From positions 5,098,201 to 5,162,200 of the forward strand of contig OY754982.1 in the NCBI GenBank assembly GCA_963576475.1: a stretch of 64,000 nucleotides of DNA, given 5' to 3'. Both the position numbers and the translations under genes were made by a program. The DNA comes from Molanna angustata (lineage: Eukaryota > Arthropoda > Insecta > Trichoptera > Molannidae). Below, one piece after another: positions 22,155 to 33,254 of the stretch. The notes under the pieces were generated by a model that was not told the DNA's origin, searched no databases, and saw only the letters and a list, made by a program, of their open reading frames with translations. Numbering within the stretch: position 1 is the first letter of the stretch; the number at the start of each line of letters is the position of its first letter.

Positions 22155-22688
22155 TTTAAATCCATTCGCAATATTTTTAAGAAACACCAACTCAAAACTA
22201 TCTACTATGCCCTTGCCCAGTCATTCTTAAGCTATGCGATTCCCAGTTGGGGAGGTACTTACAAAACCACATTAAAAACGGTTATAACGGCGCAAAAAAC
22301 TTTACTTCGTGTCATTAATAAAAAACCACTTAGATACTCTTCAGACAGACTATTCAGTGAATTTAATGTACTAGACGTAAGACAGCTTTTTGTTAAGTCA
22401 ACTCTCACTTTCTACATCAAAACTTCAAACCACCAAATGACAACCAGCAACTCACATTCACACAATACTAGGCAAGCACTACTAAACCTTGACGAAATTC
22501 CAAAAACTAAGACAACACATGGCCAGAAAAATTACGCGTACATAGGTCCAAAAATATTTAACCTCTTCAAAACTGACTTTCCACTATTAAGAACCTACTC
22601 ACATATCAAATTGAAAGCCATAGCAAACAACTGGTTAATTACCAAAGGACGAAAAGAAACAGAAGAATTATTTAATATTACTGCTTAG
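22155..22688 (+). CDS. LINE ORF2 C-terminal region, uninterrupted for 177 codons
   Basis: The frame is open from a stop at 22152 to TAG at 22686-22688 and has no usable start near its beginning, so it is a 5-prime-truncated ORF2. Residues include KSIRNIFKKHQLKTIYYALA, QSFLSYAIPSWGGTYKTT, TAQKTLLRVINKKPLRYSSD, LFSEFNVLDVRQLFVKS, then a basic HNTRQALLNL segment and KNYAYIGPKIFNLF near the end. The YYALxxSxLxYAIxxWGG pattern follows the RT domain in R1/Jockey/CR1-group elements. The lack of stops and frameshifts suggests a younger insertion than most here. The 3-prime UTR runs to the (AATA)n tail near 22982-23000. Confidence 0.75.
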   Translation, partial: FKSIRNIFKKHQLKTIYYALAQSFLSYAIPSWGGTYKTTLKTVITAQKTLLRVINKKPLRYSSDRLFSEFNVLDVRQLFVKSTLTFYIKTSNHQMTTSNSHSHNTRQALLNLDEIPKTKTTHGQKNYAYIGPKIFNLFKTDFPLLRTYSHIKLKAIANNWLITKGRKETEELFNITA

Positions 22689-23000
22689 ATGACTTATAAA
22701 AAAAATCAAAATTATATTATCATTAGCCCTTTCTACATCAAGCATTTTTTTTTCTCATACAACACTAAAATATATACATACATACTTGCACATCATTACT
22801 TCAACCTACCACAAAACCTTACAAAAATAACTAACACTATGACGAATTAAAATAATAGAACTGATACTTACTTAAAGTAAAAATAATAGAACTTACTTAA
22901 AGTATAACTTATAATTTTTATTAACTACTGTATAAAGTTATATTGTACTTATTGTTATTATTATACTTGTAAAAAGGATTTTAATAAATAAATAAATAAT
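22689..23000 (+). repeat. 3-prime UTR and tail of the 22155 LINE
   Basis: AT-rich non-coding DNA with an imperfect repeat of TAATAGAACTKAYACTTACT and TTAAAGTAAAA near 22850-22905, ending in TTTTAATAAATAAATAAAT. Confidence 0.55.
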
Positions 23001-23437
23001 GGGATATGCTTTGGCGTCATAATATGGTACCTACATAGATTAGATGCGGGGGTGAATATAAACAGAAATTATGTATATAAGATGATTGATTGATTGATCG
23101 TTAGAAAATATAAGCTAAATTAAGAAAATAACTACGTCACTAACCATCGATGGAGTTTAAAAATACCAAGAGAATTTACGTCACCCAGATATATTTATTT
23201 CAATAAGAGGTATTAGAGTCTTTAGTAGGCTAAATAGAAAATTGTGACAATCGTGTCCCCAGTGTGGTGTATTAGAATACGTGGTATTGCCCCCTTCCCC
23301 GATAAAGGATTTAAATACGGTAGAGACGCGATTCGCGGTGTCTTATCGCTTCCGCGCGCTATACAGATAGTAAGGTATATAACAGTGTAGGTACTTGTTC
23401 GGCCAAGAGCTCTGCTACGGAATAAACCGAGTATAAA
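23001..23437. other. No recognised features
   Basis: The open frame on the minus strand at 23222-23686 spans the inverted-repeat element that follows and has no recognisable motif, so I do not call it. Confidence 0.35.
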
Positions 23438-23631
23438 GTAACGCGACGTCTTACGTAGGCGATTTGAACGCGAATGCGAAGCGGCGCGGCGCGGCGGGAA
23501 AATAACAAACAGTCGGTAACTATGAAAGTGTCCTACGTTACCAAACGCGCGTAGGGTACTCGCCTGTAACCGCATCGGATCGCTTCGCAATCGCGTTCGC
23601 TTTGAATCGCCTACGTAAGACGTCGCGTTAC
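23438..23631. mobile_element. 194-bp MITE with 27-bp perfect inverted ends
   Basis: The left end starts GTAACGCGACGTCTTACGTA and the right end finishes TACGTAAGACGTCGCGTTAC. The two match perfectly for 27 bp and imperfectly for about 20 more (AACGCGAATGCGAAG against CTTCGCAATCGCGTT). The interior is strikingly GC- and CpG-rich (GCGGCGCGGCGCGGCGGG) compared with its surroundings. No coding capacity and no clear target duplication. Confidence 0.85.
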
Positions 23632-23954
23632 ATACGTGTTTAATCATATTAACCCCACACCAGGACAAGACACCCAGAATCATCAAAAGATACGCCTTTG
23701 AAATAAAGAACAGTTGATTTTTACATCTTTATTCTATTGCGTGAGTTTTTTTAATACCTGCATTTCTGATAAAATTAGTTTTAATAAATCCCTTATTTAT
23801 GTTTTTACTGTAAATAACTTAAACACTAGTCCCACAAAGTAGATTTTTACTCAATCCAAAGAGAATATAAAAAGCGACCGACTGAGTTTTTTTATTTATT
23901 TAATTTTTTTATTGCCATTCTTGCTATTAAAAAAATCTCATACTTGTACCTTTT
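23632..23954. other. No recognised features
   Basis: Nothing supportable was seen. Confidence 0.35.
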
Positions 23955-24075
23955 ATTTATTTACTTCATGTGCATTCTTATACGTACAATGACGGGTTTA
24001 TTGCCATAAGGAAATTTCTTACAACCAACCAAATTAACGTGAAGCCATAAATAGTGTAATGGTAGATACATTAAA
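23955..24075 (-). repeat. LINE 3-prime tail relic, inverted
   Basis: ATGACGGGTTTATTGCC, ATAAGGAAATTTCTTACAAC, CAACCAAATTAACGTGAAGC and CATAAATAGTGTAATGGTAG align with 8070-8150. Confidence 0.6.
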
Positions 24076-24469
24076 TTTATAACAAAAAATACACAGAAAC
24101 ATAAACCTTTTCTTTACGAAAAAATACTGTATATTACAGATTTCGTGATGTACCTACAATACTTGTTCGTGTTTCATACATTAGACGGTAATTAGTGTAC
24201 ATACTTATTCGTGTACATCCCGTGTGCCCAAGGTCATAGGCGTTAACAAGGGCCTAAATTCATTTTTATTAAAATAGTACAAAGAAAAAAATGCCTTCAA
24301 GATGTTGTGTTGGCGGAGAATGTTGCCATATATGTCTATATTAAGTAATATACATATTATAAAGCATCAACTGTCGACAATTTGGCCTACAACGCGTTAT
24401 TTTGCATTAAGGACATAATATTGCCATAATGACCATAAATAATCCCGAAAAACTCATAACTATGGGAAG

Positions 24470-24610
24470 CGTGGAGGGTAGAAGATCCAGATGTCGCTCA
24501 CCGACCCGATGGAGAGCCCCTGTCAAGGTCGCTTAAATATCTTCAATTGCTGAAGCCTTTCGATCTGTCCAAGACCGTCCTACATGGAGAATACCATACG
24601 TCGAGTGATG
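24470..24610 (+). pseudogene. LINE ORF2 C-terminal scrap
   Basis: The + strand gives MGSVEGRRSRCRSPTRWRAP, a stop, then SSIAEAFRSVQDRPTWR. The order G-x-VEGRRSRGRxPxRW followed by A-E-A-x-R-x-x-Q-D-R-x-x-W-R is the usual end of some insect LINE ORF2 proteins. It is short and broken. Confidence 0.5.
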
Positions 24611-25137
24611 TTAATCATTAGAACAAGAACAAAAATAGGCAGACAATGAATATACCTTTTGAATGAAAAATATTTAGATCGTTAATGTTAGGAAAATACG
24701 CCATAATAATTGGTGTTAAAATCTTGTTTTTTTAGTTATTAATTAATTTATAAAATAAATAAAATAAATTATGCGTATCCAAGTATATATAGGTATGATT
24801 AGCCCTTGAAGTTAACTTGAAAATAATTATATTTTGCAAATAAACACTGCTATTTAATATAATACAATAGTACAAGGAAATTTCTATACAAGTCCGTGTC
24901 ACGAATGGCAAAAATAACTTAATTATACTTCAACAAAGGTTTATTTGTTTTGATTAAGCGATAATATTATTAACCTTAAGATGACGTGGGTTTAAGAACT
25001 AACGCGTAATTACTGCGACTGAATTATTAAAATATATATATTTGATTTTACTTTCTAACGCCATCTATAAACGAAATCATAAATTTTTATACAAGTGAGA
25101 TTTTTTTTGCTTTGTATGGCAATTTACCCTATTAGCT
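24611..25137. other. No recognised features
   Basis: One AACGCCATCTAT word (complement of ATAGATGGCGTT) occurs at 25058-25070; see the foldback family. Nothing else was seen. Confidence 0.35.
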
Positions 25138-25552
25138 TGTAGCGACTTTATAACTTCGGTATAAATTTTAAAAAGTTATTATTTTAATACAAAAAAAAAA
25201 TAATAATCAGTAATTCAGTCGAAATTTAACTTCTTCTTTTTCTTCTTGTGTCTTATCAGGTCTCCCCGACATTGACGACCACCATAGAGAAAGCCTCCCT
25301 GTCCTGTGCATTGCGAAACAGCTCCTCCACAGTTCCTTTACCGGTCCATTCGCGGATGTTTCCCAGCCAGGAAAGCTGCCTTCTTCTGACCCCTCTACGA
25401 CCCTCAATCTTCCCCCTTCATGACGAAATTCAACTAAAAAGTGTATTTTTAGTTTGTTATGACTATATAACTCGGGTATAAATTTTAAAAGGTTATTATT
25501 TTAATACAAATGTTAATAATCAGTAATTCAGTCGAAATTTAACTAAAGTTTA
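25138..25552. repeat. Tandem duplication (~117 bp period) split by a LINE fragment
   Basis: The left copy (25138-25231) and right copy (25459-25552) share GGTATAAATTTTAAAARGTT, ATTATTTTAATACAAA and TAATAATCAGTAATTCAGTC. Removing the LINE insertion at 25232-25424 and its target duplication gives a period of about 117 bp. Confidence 0.75.
25232..25424 (-). pseudogene. LINE ORF2 C-terminus (REWTG family), TSD-flanked
   Basis: The minus strand reads KIEGRRGVRRRQLSWLGNIR, EWTGKGTVEELFRNAQDREA and FSMVVVNVGET then a stop, followed by a short A/G-rich tail (AAGAAGAAAAAGAAG). The same protein end occurs at 50225-51318 and 58330-58581. Flanks GAAATTTAACT (25221-25231) and GAAATTCAACT (25425-25435) form an 11-bp target duplication with one mismatch. 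It is a typical 5-prime-truncated LINE insertion. Confidence 0.8.
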
Positions 25553-26689
25553 TTTTTAGATTGTTATTATTTCATTGAAATTTTTGACTTCTGGGAGGAA
25601 ACAAATGGGATTTTTCGTGAGCGTTACAAAAATTACAGGACTAAAACGGAGACTGTGTATGCAAGACCATGTTAATGTATGACCAAGATTCTGGTCTTGC
25701 TCTGCTCATCACTAACGGCGTGATATTGAGTATAGTGTTGGTGTATATTCAATATTCTAAAAACAAGTGACATAATAATATTCCAGTTGTTACGAATAAA
25801 TATTCTGGTCAGTATTGTTCAAACGATAGGTATAGAAAATTGATTTTACCGGCCATTATGAATAGATATGTGAAATGTGAATAGACTGTAATGGAAAATA
25901 AAGAATGCCAAAGAAAACATCATAACCGAGGCCAGCTGTAATGTATGTTAAAATAAACAGTATACAATTTCACGCTAGTTATGAACTCCTTCAGATGTTA
26001 TACCAATTTTTTACGCATATCTTTGCTTTTGAATATAATTATTGACTCGCCACATTCGTTTACCTACATATATTATTTGGTTTAAAATAAATTAATTTAA
26101 TCATCTTTTAATGAGTCGAAACTGGCCTTATCAAAATACTCATTCATTATAACAAATTGAATTTCATAATCAAGATCTTCCATTCGGTTAGAGAAGAAAA
26201 CATTACAATGAAATTTTATTTCTAAATAATCTACCACACTCCGAAAACATACATAGGTACATACAACATACCATCAAGATATTTATTACTATATAAAAGG
26301 TAGCACGACGCATTTTTGTATCTACAGACACCAGTCTCGCCTCACCCAAAAAGAACAACACTCAAATAATTTTGAATTTCCTTTATCCCTCTTCCTTTCT
26401 CCTCTCCTATCCTCCATCCAATAAACATACATAGTGTATCTATCTGATGTATTTTTCTAATCGTATTTTTGTTCTTATATAGGTATACATACATTTTTTT
26501 GTTTTATATTTATTTCGTATTTTTAAATTATGATTTTAATTTATATTTTTTTTTTTTTTTTTATAAATAACACTGTTATTATTTAGACTAATAAACACAT
26601 ATAATATGCACATAATCATCATTTTCGAGTGTCCCGTAAGAGCCGGGTAATCGAAAATACAACAGGCAACAATAACATTCAGCAATGAG
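25553..26689. other. No recognised features
   Basis: A poly-T run lies near 26548-26562. CACCAGTCTCGCCTCACCCA near 26329 resembles part of the dispersed repeat at 26690-26860 and 45605-45940. Confidence 0.35.
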
Positions 26690-26860
26690 GTTCACCACCC
26701 ATTCTGAAGGTAGTGCCTTTTTAGGTGAGATGAGACTGGTGTGTGGGTATACACATATGTGTTGTGCTCCCTTTTATAAGACAATGCACACCCGCACACC
26801 TTTCGCTGGTTACCCCACATTGTGGGATATGCCGTGATGGTATGAATGAATGAATGAAAA
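26690..26860 (+). repeat. Dispersed repeat with (GAAT)n tail, copy 2
   Basis: GGTTCACCACCCATTCTGAA with GTGCCTTTTTAGGTGAGATG is the complement of 45775-45822. The following GCACACCCGCACACC to GGGATATGCCGTGATGG is in the same direction as 45885-45940. So two parts of this repeat have opposite relative orientation in the two places. It ends in TATGAATGAATGAATG. Confidence 0.6.
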
Positions 26861-26884
26861 ATTATGATTATTTTTTTTTGTATT

Positions 26885-27000
26885 CTTATATTCCTGTAAC
26901 TGATTGTATTTACCATGGTGGTTGACTGGTAGAAATTGTCTGCAGGTAATAAGTCCGCCACGTTGCACGTTGTTTAACTCAATAAAAGTCTTTAATTATT
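26885..27000 (+). repeat. LINE 3-prime tail relic
   Basis: GGTGGTTGACTGGTAGAAAT, AATAAGTCCGCCACGTTG and CAATAAAAGTCTTTAATTAT follow the general tail pattern (GGTTGG-xx-AGAAAT, AATAAGYCCGCC, AATAAA) in a diverged form. Confidence 0.4.
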
Positions 27001-27007
27001 ATTATTA

Positions 27008-27212
27008 TGACCGATGGTTTAGTGTGAGTGGTTCTATTAAGTGGAATTCACTGCCTCTAGATGTCCGCAGTGCTCAAAGCAAGAGCACTTTCACTAAAGG
27101 ATTAAAAACAGCTTTGTTTCAGAGAGCAACACAACATTAAACTATCAGCGCCCTTGGTATGATCTCGAATCATTAAACGGCGATATACAAATAACTTATT
27201 ATTATTATTATT
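27008..27212 (+). pseudogene. CR1-type LINE C-terminus and 3-prime UTR
   Basis: The + strand reads DRWFSVSGSIKWNSLPLDVR, then SKSTFTKGLKTALFQRAT and a stop at 27138-27140. FSVxGxxxWNSLPxxVR followed by FKxxLKTxLF is a hallmark of the ORF2 end of CR1/L2-type elements. The UTR TCAGCGCCCTTGGTATGATC and AATCATTAAACGGCGATATA recurs in diverged form at 40285-40350. It ends in (ATT)n. Confidence 0.75.
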
Positions 27213-27813
27213 AATGCCTCAATGAAATGTGCATAGTTAGTTTTGTTGATCTATCAAAAAGTGCTGATATTTTTTTGAGGTAAAGTTAGGTTAGGCTGTA
27301 ATCATTGCGACTCGCGAGAACCAGTTGCATTTACAATAAAACTCACTTTTAACAATCTTATTTTTACTCTTATCGTATAAAAACCGTCATCTTGGTTAGC
27401 CAGTAAGCGCTGGACTATTACAAAAAAGATCGACGGATCAAAATCATGACCCTTCGTTTGACGTCTAAACTTCACCATAAATCAATCATAAAATCACATT
27501 CTAACAAGGGACAAGGAAAAGATAAATAACTCTATGTACAGGTTTTCAAAAAGCTTTTCCATGTTCCACTGACACTATTCAATATTGTAACAATTCACGA
27601 AGGTAACCTTTATACAAGAATGAAAGAATTTTTCCCATCGAATCCAAGAAATTGAATTAATCCTTATACTCGTATTTCATAGTGGGCACAATATTGCTAT
27701 ACGCCACCTCAAATACAATCGAAGACTTTTAGTCGAAGAAAATTCGTAATGAAATTAATATTTTCGATTGTTATCTTTGAATATGTATCTTGTTTTTCTC
27801 TTGAATTAAAGTC
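27213..27813. other. No recognised features
   Basis: Nothing supportable was seen. Confidence 0.4.
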
Positions 27814-28314
27814 TGCGTTCAGAAGGAACACTCTACGTCGAGTCTCGGATGTACCTGAAATTGCAGATTATGGCGTTTTTCACACTGAACGCTTTCGAGC
27901 GGCGTTTCAGTCTGAACGGGTGTTTGAAATATCAAATGTCATTTATAATACATGTGTCTTTTTAGGGTATATTTTCATCGAAAGACAATGGACAGTGAAG
28001 TATTTAATGCTCTGTGACCTTTTATTGTAAACTACTGAATGATATTTATCTTAAATTAACCTCTTTGTGAATGAATATTGTCATCAAATATAATGTCAAC
28101 TGACATAATAGAAACCACATAAACAAATAAAAGTAATCAACAGAAAAATATGTCACCAGATACTATAACTGTCACCCAACAATTTTACAGAGCGTTTAGA
28201 TCGTACACTCGACCTTCAATCTGAACGCGACAGAGTGTCTTTGGGGCGTCAGTTCCGGTCATTCTGAACGGCTTAGAGCGACACTAAGTGCACTCGGTGT
28301 TCTTTCTGAACGCA
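27814..28314. mobile_element. 501-bp MITE with TGCGTTCAGAA ends, copy 1
   Basis: The left end is TGCGTTCAGAAGGAACACTC and the right end GTGTTCTTTCTGAACGCA, giving about 18 bp of inverted match with one mismatch. Inside, CACTGAACGCTTTCGAGCGG and CGTTTCAGTCTGAACG form a second inverted motif. Related copies lie at 59815-59960 (left part) and 61455-62172. No coding capacity; superfamily unknown and no clear target duplication. Confidence 0.7.
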
Positions 28315-28994
28315 CTCCTGAATAGGTCATTAAAGAATTATAGACGATTCAACAATATATGAATCACTTCGCACGAACGTCCATTGACGTGCTGTCCCAA
28401 TATCTTGTCCAATTGCTCGGGAGCATTTTTATAAAAAGTGAATTTTCCTATGACTTGGGCACCTGCGCTGTATGGACCATTTCATGATTGTACTTCCTCT
28501 TCTACATTTCTTATTTTTTATCTTCTATATCCGGAACTCTCTATGGCTGCCACGCGAAAACGAATTACAACAATCCTCCACTAACGTGATGGTGAAAGGA
28601 ATTGTAAATATTCTCACAGGGACTTGAATTGGTCACATTTAAAAGAGCCACAATTCATCATCACACAAAATAATATTTATATTATTGTTCAAAACTAGTT
28701 TATAGCCTATTGAAAATGAAAATTAAATTTATCTATGACCTTTCCCACGTATAGCAGCGTTACGCGGAGAAACAAAAATACATACATGGGTAATCATGAA
28801 GATTGATAAATATTCTAAGTTGGGAAATTTAAGATAGAGGGAAAATAATGCAACCTGTGTAATCGACTGGTCATATATTTATATAAACCAAACCGCGACC
28901 ACTAGCGCCATCTATAAGACAAGTGTACAATAATGTAAATCAAAACATAGACGCGAACACCTTATAATTCATTCATATTCATACATCAGAATTT
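28315..28994. other. No recognised features
   Basis: An isolated GCGCCATCTATAAG word lies near 28908. Nothing else could be named. Confidence 0.35.
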
Positions 28995-29085
28995 AAGGTG
29001 TCATCATGTCAGGCCTCTTTCATCCAGCAATGGACATAAGCCTCCCCCTGGTTCTGTCCGTTCTAGGTTGCCATTACAGCACTTC
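28995..29085 (-). pseudogene. Short RTE-type LINE 3-prime scrap
   Basis: On the minus strand AGGGGGAGGCTTATGTCCAT followed by TGCTGGATGAAAGAGGC matches the end of the RTE-type fragment at 43290-43316 (GGGGGAGGCCTATGTCCATT, ACTGGACAAA). No long frame remains. Confidence 0.55.
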
Positions 29086-29090
29086 TTTAG

Positions 29091-29577
29091 TCCATCTAGA
29101 CTAGACTATCTTAGTCTAGAGTATGTGGAAGTCCTGTCTAGGTATAGGTGCATTTTAATTATTGTAAATTGATAAATAATCAACTCTTTATTTCTTCTGT
29201 CATTTCTCTATATTTTCGTATCTTTCCATCTTGTGTATATGACCACTCCTTCATTTGCTCCTTGTACGTTTAACAGCCTTTGCATATATTTTACTTAGTT
29301 CTGACCAGACTCTGTTACCTCAACTAAACAACAATATGCCAACGATACATCATATGTATGTATCGTTTACACAATGATTATTATTTCTTTAGTGAACGAT
29401 TTTTTATTATTATCCATATTAATGTCTATAGCATTGTTTGATTTTTCCAGAATGGATTGTGAAAGGAGGTGACGTCTCGTCTGCTGTCACTCAATGTATG
29501 TAAAACGGTAGGCATTATGGGTACAAGCCGTGGAGCACAGTTCTGACGAAACCATCCCTCATATTTGAGGGCCCATC
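29091..29577. other. No recognised features
   Basis: TAGTCTAGATGG-type palindromic words near 29090-29125. Nothing supportable otherwise. Confidence 0.3.
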
Positions 29578-29946
29578 ATGCATATCGAGAACGTGAAAGG
29601 ATTCCAAATTAATGAATTGTCAGAAAGGCGCCGCCGAGAGTGGAACGATACCCGAAGTCTCGAGGAGCGGCCCACTCGTGGGAAGGTAATATTTTATTCG
29701 ATCACATTCCCGAAAATGGGCGATAAAAAGTCCCCGTACCCGGCAGAGAGAAAACGCCACGAAGAAAAGGATCGCGAAAACATGTTCCATTTAACTTTCA
29801 GATATATTCAAGAGAGAAAAATAAATGTTCGTGTTCAAAATAAGGAGGAATTTGCTGCCGCGTTGCTTGGGGATTCCGGGAAAATCAAAATATTTCAATT
29901 CAAAGATACACAAGGAATACGATTGACTGCCTTTTTGCTGAGGTAG
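29578..29946 (+). CDS. Unidentified 122-codon open frame, possibly a host exon
   Basis: An ATG at 29578 opens a 122-codon frame ending at TAG 29944-29946. The product is very charged (ELSERRRREWNDTRSLEERP, then PYPAERKRHEEKDRENM). No domain is recognised. The segment is clearly GC-richer than its neighbours, and a good splice donor (GGGAAG then GTAATA) sits at about 29684, so the first third could be a coding exon. No acceptor, promoter or neighbouring exon could be established. A chance frame in unique DNA is equally possible. Confidence 0.2.
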   Translation: MHIENVKGFQINELSERRRREWNDTRSLEERPTRGKVIFYSITFPKMGDKKSPYPAERKRHEEKDRENMFHLTFRYIQERKINVRVQNKEEFAAALLGDSGKIKIFQFKDTQGIRLTAFLLR

Positions 29947-31187
29947 GAAAATAGATGACACTGTAGGGTTGGTTGACTGGTACCGAATTGAACAATGAAA
30001 ATGGTCCGAGGATTCTTTTTTCCATATCATTATTTGTAGCGCAGGAATCGTCAGCGGTCAACGTAGCCAAATCAATAAAACTCCAGATGATTTGCTTCAT
30101 TTTCACAAATCTTTATTTTTAAATCTGTCCTTGACCAATATTTGAAATTGACTCAAATTTCGATTATAACAGTTTATCTATATTGTTTGAGTCTCGTATC
30201 AGGGTCATGTGCTGCGTGGTGAAAGAATCACGACCTCCAACTGATTATCAAAGGAAAATTGGAGAGACAAAGAAGAGTTGGACTAAAGTAGACAGCACAA
30301 GACAGGGATGTATTCTCCACATGTTTGAAACAGAAACATAGTTTGACCATGCCATGTATAACCAGTTAAGAAACAAAGTTCCATATTTATCTTTTATTTT
30401 TAGTACATTTAATACAAAGGTGTGATAAAAATGCAAATAAAAATAAATTAGTTAAATAAACGGAGAGGTTAAAATGGAGAATGTCTCATAACAGGTGGTG
30501 CAGTATTGTCATCAAAGCTTTATTTTATAATTTCTCTTCCGTGCCAAAAACAAACACGAAGAAAGGAGAAAAATTACTCTCTTTAATATCACCAACGACA
30601 AATCCCTAGAAGGGGAGGAAGTGAACAGGTGAGAATAAATATCTCGGATAAATTAATACTTGCTTGATATTACAATGGAAAATGTAACGAAGCAAAGAAA
30701 AAAAATTAAAGTACGTTATAACAATCATTTTACACGACCTTATTGATAACCAATTTTGATCGAAAAATTATAATAATCTCAAACATAAACACTACGCGAT
30801 ACGATGATATTCCCATTCTCAGAAGCTTTGCGTGGCGTTCTTTATCGTTTGAATTTAGCTTCGGTCAATCCAATAACATACAAATAACTCGAAGTCAAAT
30901 AACATACTACTTTAATTTAATCTTTATTAAATTATTTACATTCATTTAAATTTAAACATTTTAATCAAGCTGTGAAGCACACTACTAGACGAAAAAATAA
31001 ATAAATTACGGAGTGACTCGACAATGTCCGAAGTAAGCCAAACGACTTCGTCACACACGATGATGATCTCTTTCATTCGCGCCGGACTAATAGGAATGTG
31101 CGCGAGTGAGATAGAAGGAGACATAGCCAGTTTGAATGCCTTTTATTTTATTGGAGTTCTAAAAAAGAGCTTTCTGCGTATAATGTT
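29947..31187. other. No recognised features
   Basis: Chance-length frames only; no repeat partner found. Confidence 0.4.
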
Positions 31188-31503
31188 TCAATCTTCTTCT
31201 TCTTTCGTGTCAGCAACGCATTTAAATAATTTTCTGCCAGTGCCTAGCAACGTCAATAGCACAATCATTGCCCACCATAAGATCGTGCATAGTGCAGTTG
31301 ACTGGACTTGAGGGGCAGCTGCACAGATGTGCGGTGGTCTGCTGCTCTCCACAGTCACATGTCGTTGGTATTCCCAGTTGCAGGAAGCCCCATGTAGACA
31401 GGTTGTCCAGCGTCCTCCCAACGCCCGTCCTCAGTCTGTTTAGTGACTTCCACGTACGCCACTCCACATTGTGGCCCGGGGGAAGACACAATAGATGTTT
31501 CAA
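31188..31503 (-). pseudogene. LINE ORF2 C-terminus (LNRLRTG family), zinc-knuckle-like end intact
   Basis: The minus strand reads LPPGHNVEWRTWKSLNRLRT, GVGRTLDNLSTWG, IPTTCDCGEQQTTAHLCSCP and a stop after VARHWQKII. The CxC-x-x-x-x-x-T-x-H-x-x-x-CP arrangement is a C-terminal cysteine/histidine motif found after the RT in several LINE groups. Unlike the 4300-4540 copy, the frame continues through this motif. RT and endonuclease are absent. Confidence 0.75.
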
Positions 31504-31519
31504 TAGAACTGTGAATAAT

Positions 31520-31945
31520 TATTTATCTCTGTTGTACATTGATCAAGACTCTTGTCTGGAGTGTACTGCTATATGGCTGTGAAACATGGACCATCAGCCA
31601 ACGCGAAACGGGACGTCTGTCTGCGTTTGAGATGTGGTGCTACAGACGCATGGCTAAAGTTCACTGGTCAGAACACATCAGCAACGACGAGGTACTAAGT
31701 AGGGTTGGAGAGACAAGGCAAATTATGAAAAAACTTGGATAGGCCACAACATCCGGCACCCAGGCCTGTTTTTTACCATTGTCGAAGGAATGATTGATGG
31801 GGGTAACTGTAGAGGTCGCCCCAGAAACAACTATATAGACCAGATAATCGGTGACGTACGCTGTAGCAGTTAGAAAGAGATAAAGAGACTAGCGGACGAT
31901 AGAGTTAAGTGGAGGGATCGAGTGTTTGGTGCAGACCAATCCTAG
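31520..31945 (+). pseudogene. LINE ORF2 C-terminus (FEMWCYRRM family)
   Basis: The + strand reads TLVWSVLLYGCETWTISQRE, LSAFEMWCYRRMAKVHWSEH and EVLSRVGETRQIMKKLG, then a stop. The remainder continues in broken frames (RGRPRNNYIDQIIGDVRCSS, KEIKRLADDRVKWRDRVFG). LYGCETWT with MWCYRRM is a common post-RT signature of RTE/CR1-group LINEs. A related minus-strand copy is at 18560-18960. It lies tail-side to the 31188 fragment in opposite orientation. Confidence 0.75.
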
Positions 31946-33240
31946 GATTGTGACCCAGAAGAGAAGAAGAGAGCAGTACTTTGTGAATTATTATTTATAT
32001 CTGTACCCATTGATTGAAAGTATACTTCTAACATATATCAGTATTACCTCAAAGAGAAATGAACAATTGATTAGCGACCACAGAGACAAATCAAACAACA
32101 AAAATATACAATGAAACTCAACTCGCTAACAACCTTCTATTGGACATGTTATCCGGATACAAAAATAACCTGAACTAACCCAAATCAAAATTATTTTCAT
32201 GACCCAACTTGCGTAGTTTTGAGCAAAACACCACGAAAATTAATATTATTATTATTATTAATCTGACGGTTACGGCACATAAAAACATATTATAATAAAG
32301 GATGAGGTTTTCTACACAAAATTTGATAGTGAAAGTATGTGCGGGTGAAATGTATGAAGTAAATCACACACACAAAATGGAGGCTAGAACTCAAATAAAA
32401 CAAATCCCTCGTCATACCACATTTGACCGCTGTGTGGTGGCGGTTGTATGCGGTGCGGTGCGGTGGTGTGTGGGATGAAGCAATAGGAAAATATTTTGGT
32501 TCTCAACACTCTACATAATTTATACACAGATAATAATATTATTAATGTATTATTTTGGGTTGCAAACAGACCGCTAATATTATTTTAGTCAAAGACAAAA
32601 TGATAATAATCTAAACAACACGTTATTTTGTTTTACTATAAACTTTTAGATAACATTTTACATCAATTTAGATTCGTTTCGCCGATGTGTGCGGAGTAAA
32701 AGCTATACTTTTACATAACTCTAAAAACATTTGAAGAATTGGAGAGTTTAAAAAACCCTCAAACATAAAAGACACGACATCAGATGCCAAAAGGATCAAC
32801 AAGTGCGGGGGAAACTTAGTCACCACACGGATTGGATTAGCTTACTGGTTTCATAACAAAACGGAAGGAGAGTCTGATCGCTGATAACCATGTTCAGTGC
32901 TCAAGATGTTAATTTATCAGACAAACTATAAAGATTTGTCATTGAAACTTTTATAAATGACGATGTCATGAATGCTTTGTAATTCAATTTCAGCTCTAGA
33001 CATTGTTTTTCGATTGTATTTAAAAACTATTCTCATGTACCTATTAAGATTTGAAAAATATTGAAGACATAAAATAAATATTAAAGTCGCAATCATAGTG
33101 TGAAATATGTAAGAATTTATGTGTGTGAGTGTGTATAAATAAATGTGTGTATATATGTATGTGCATGTATGTATATTTATGTATGTTTGTGTATTTATAT
33201 ATGTGTATTTTTGGAGCATTTTTTGTATTTATGTATCTGC
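31946..33240. other. No recognised features; GTAT-rich microsatellite at 33118-33225
   Basis: 33118-33225 is a degenerate TGTGTATAT/TATGTATG tract that gives spurious frames. A GGTGCGGTGCGGTGG run lies near 32452. The rest is anonymous. Confidence 0.45.
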
Positions 33241-33254
33241 ATATAAATAAAGTA

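Noticed and set aside
23222..23686. 154-codon minus-strand open frame
   Set aside because: It runs across the inverted-repeat MITE and its low stop density follows from the GC-rich palindrome; no domain is visible.
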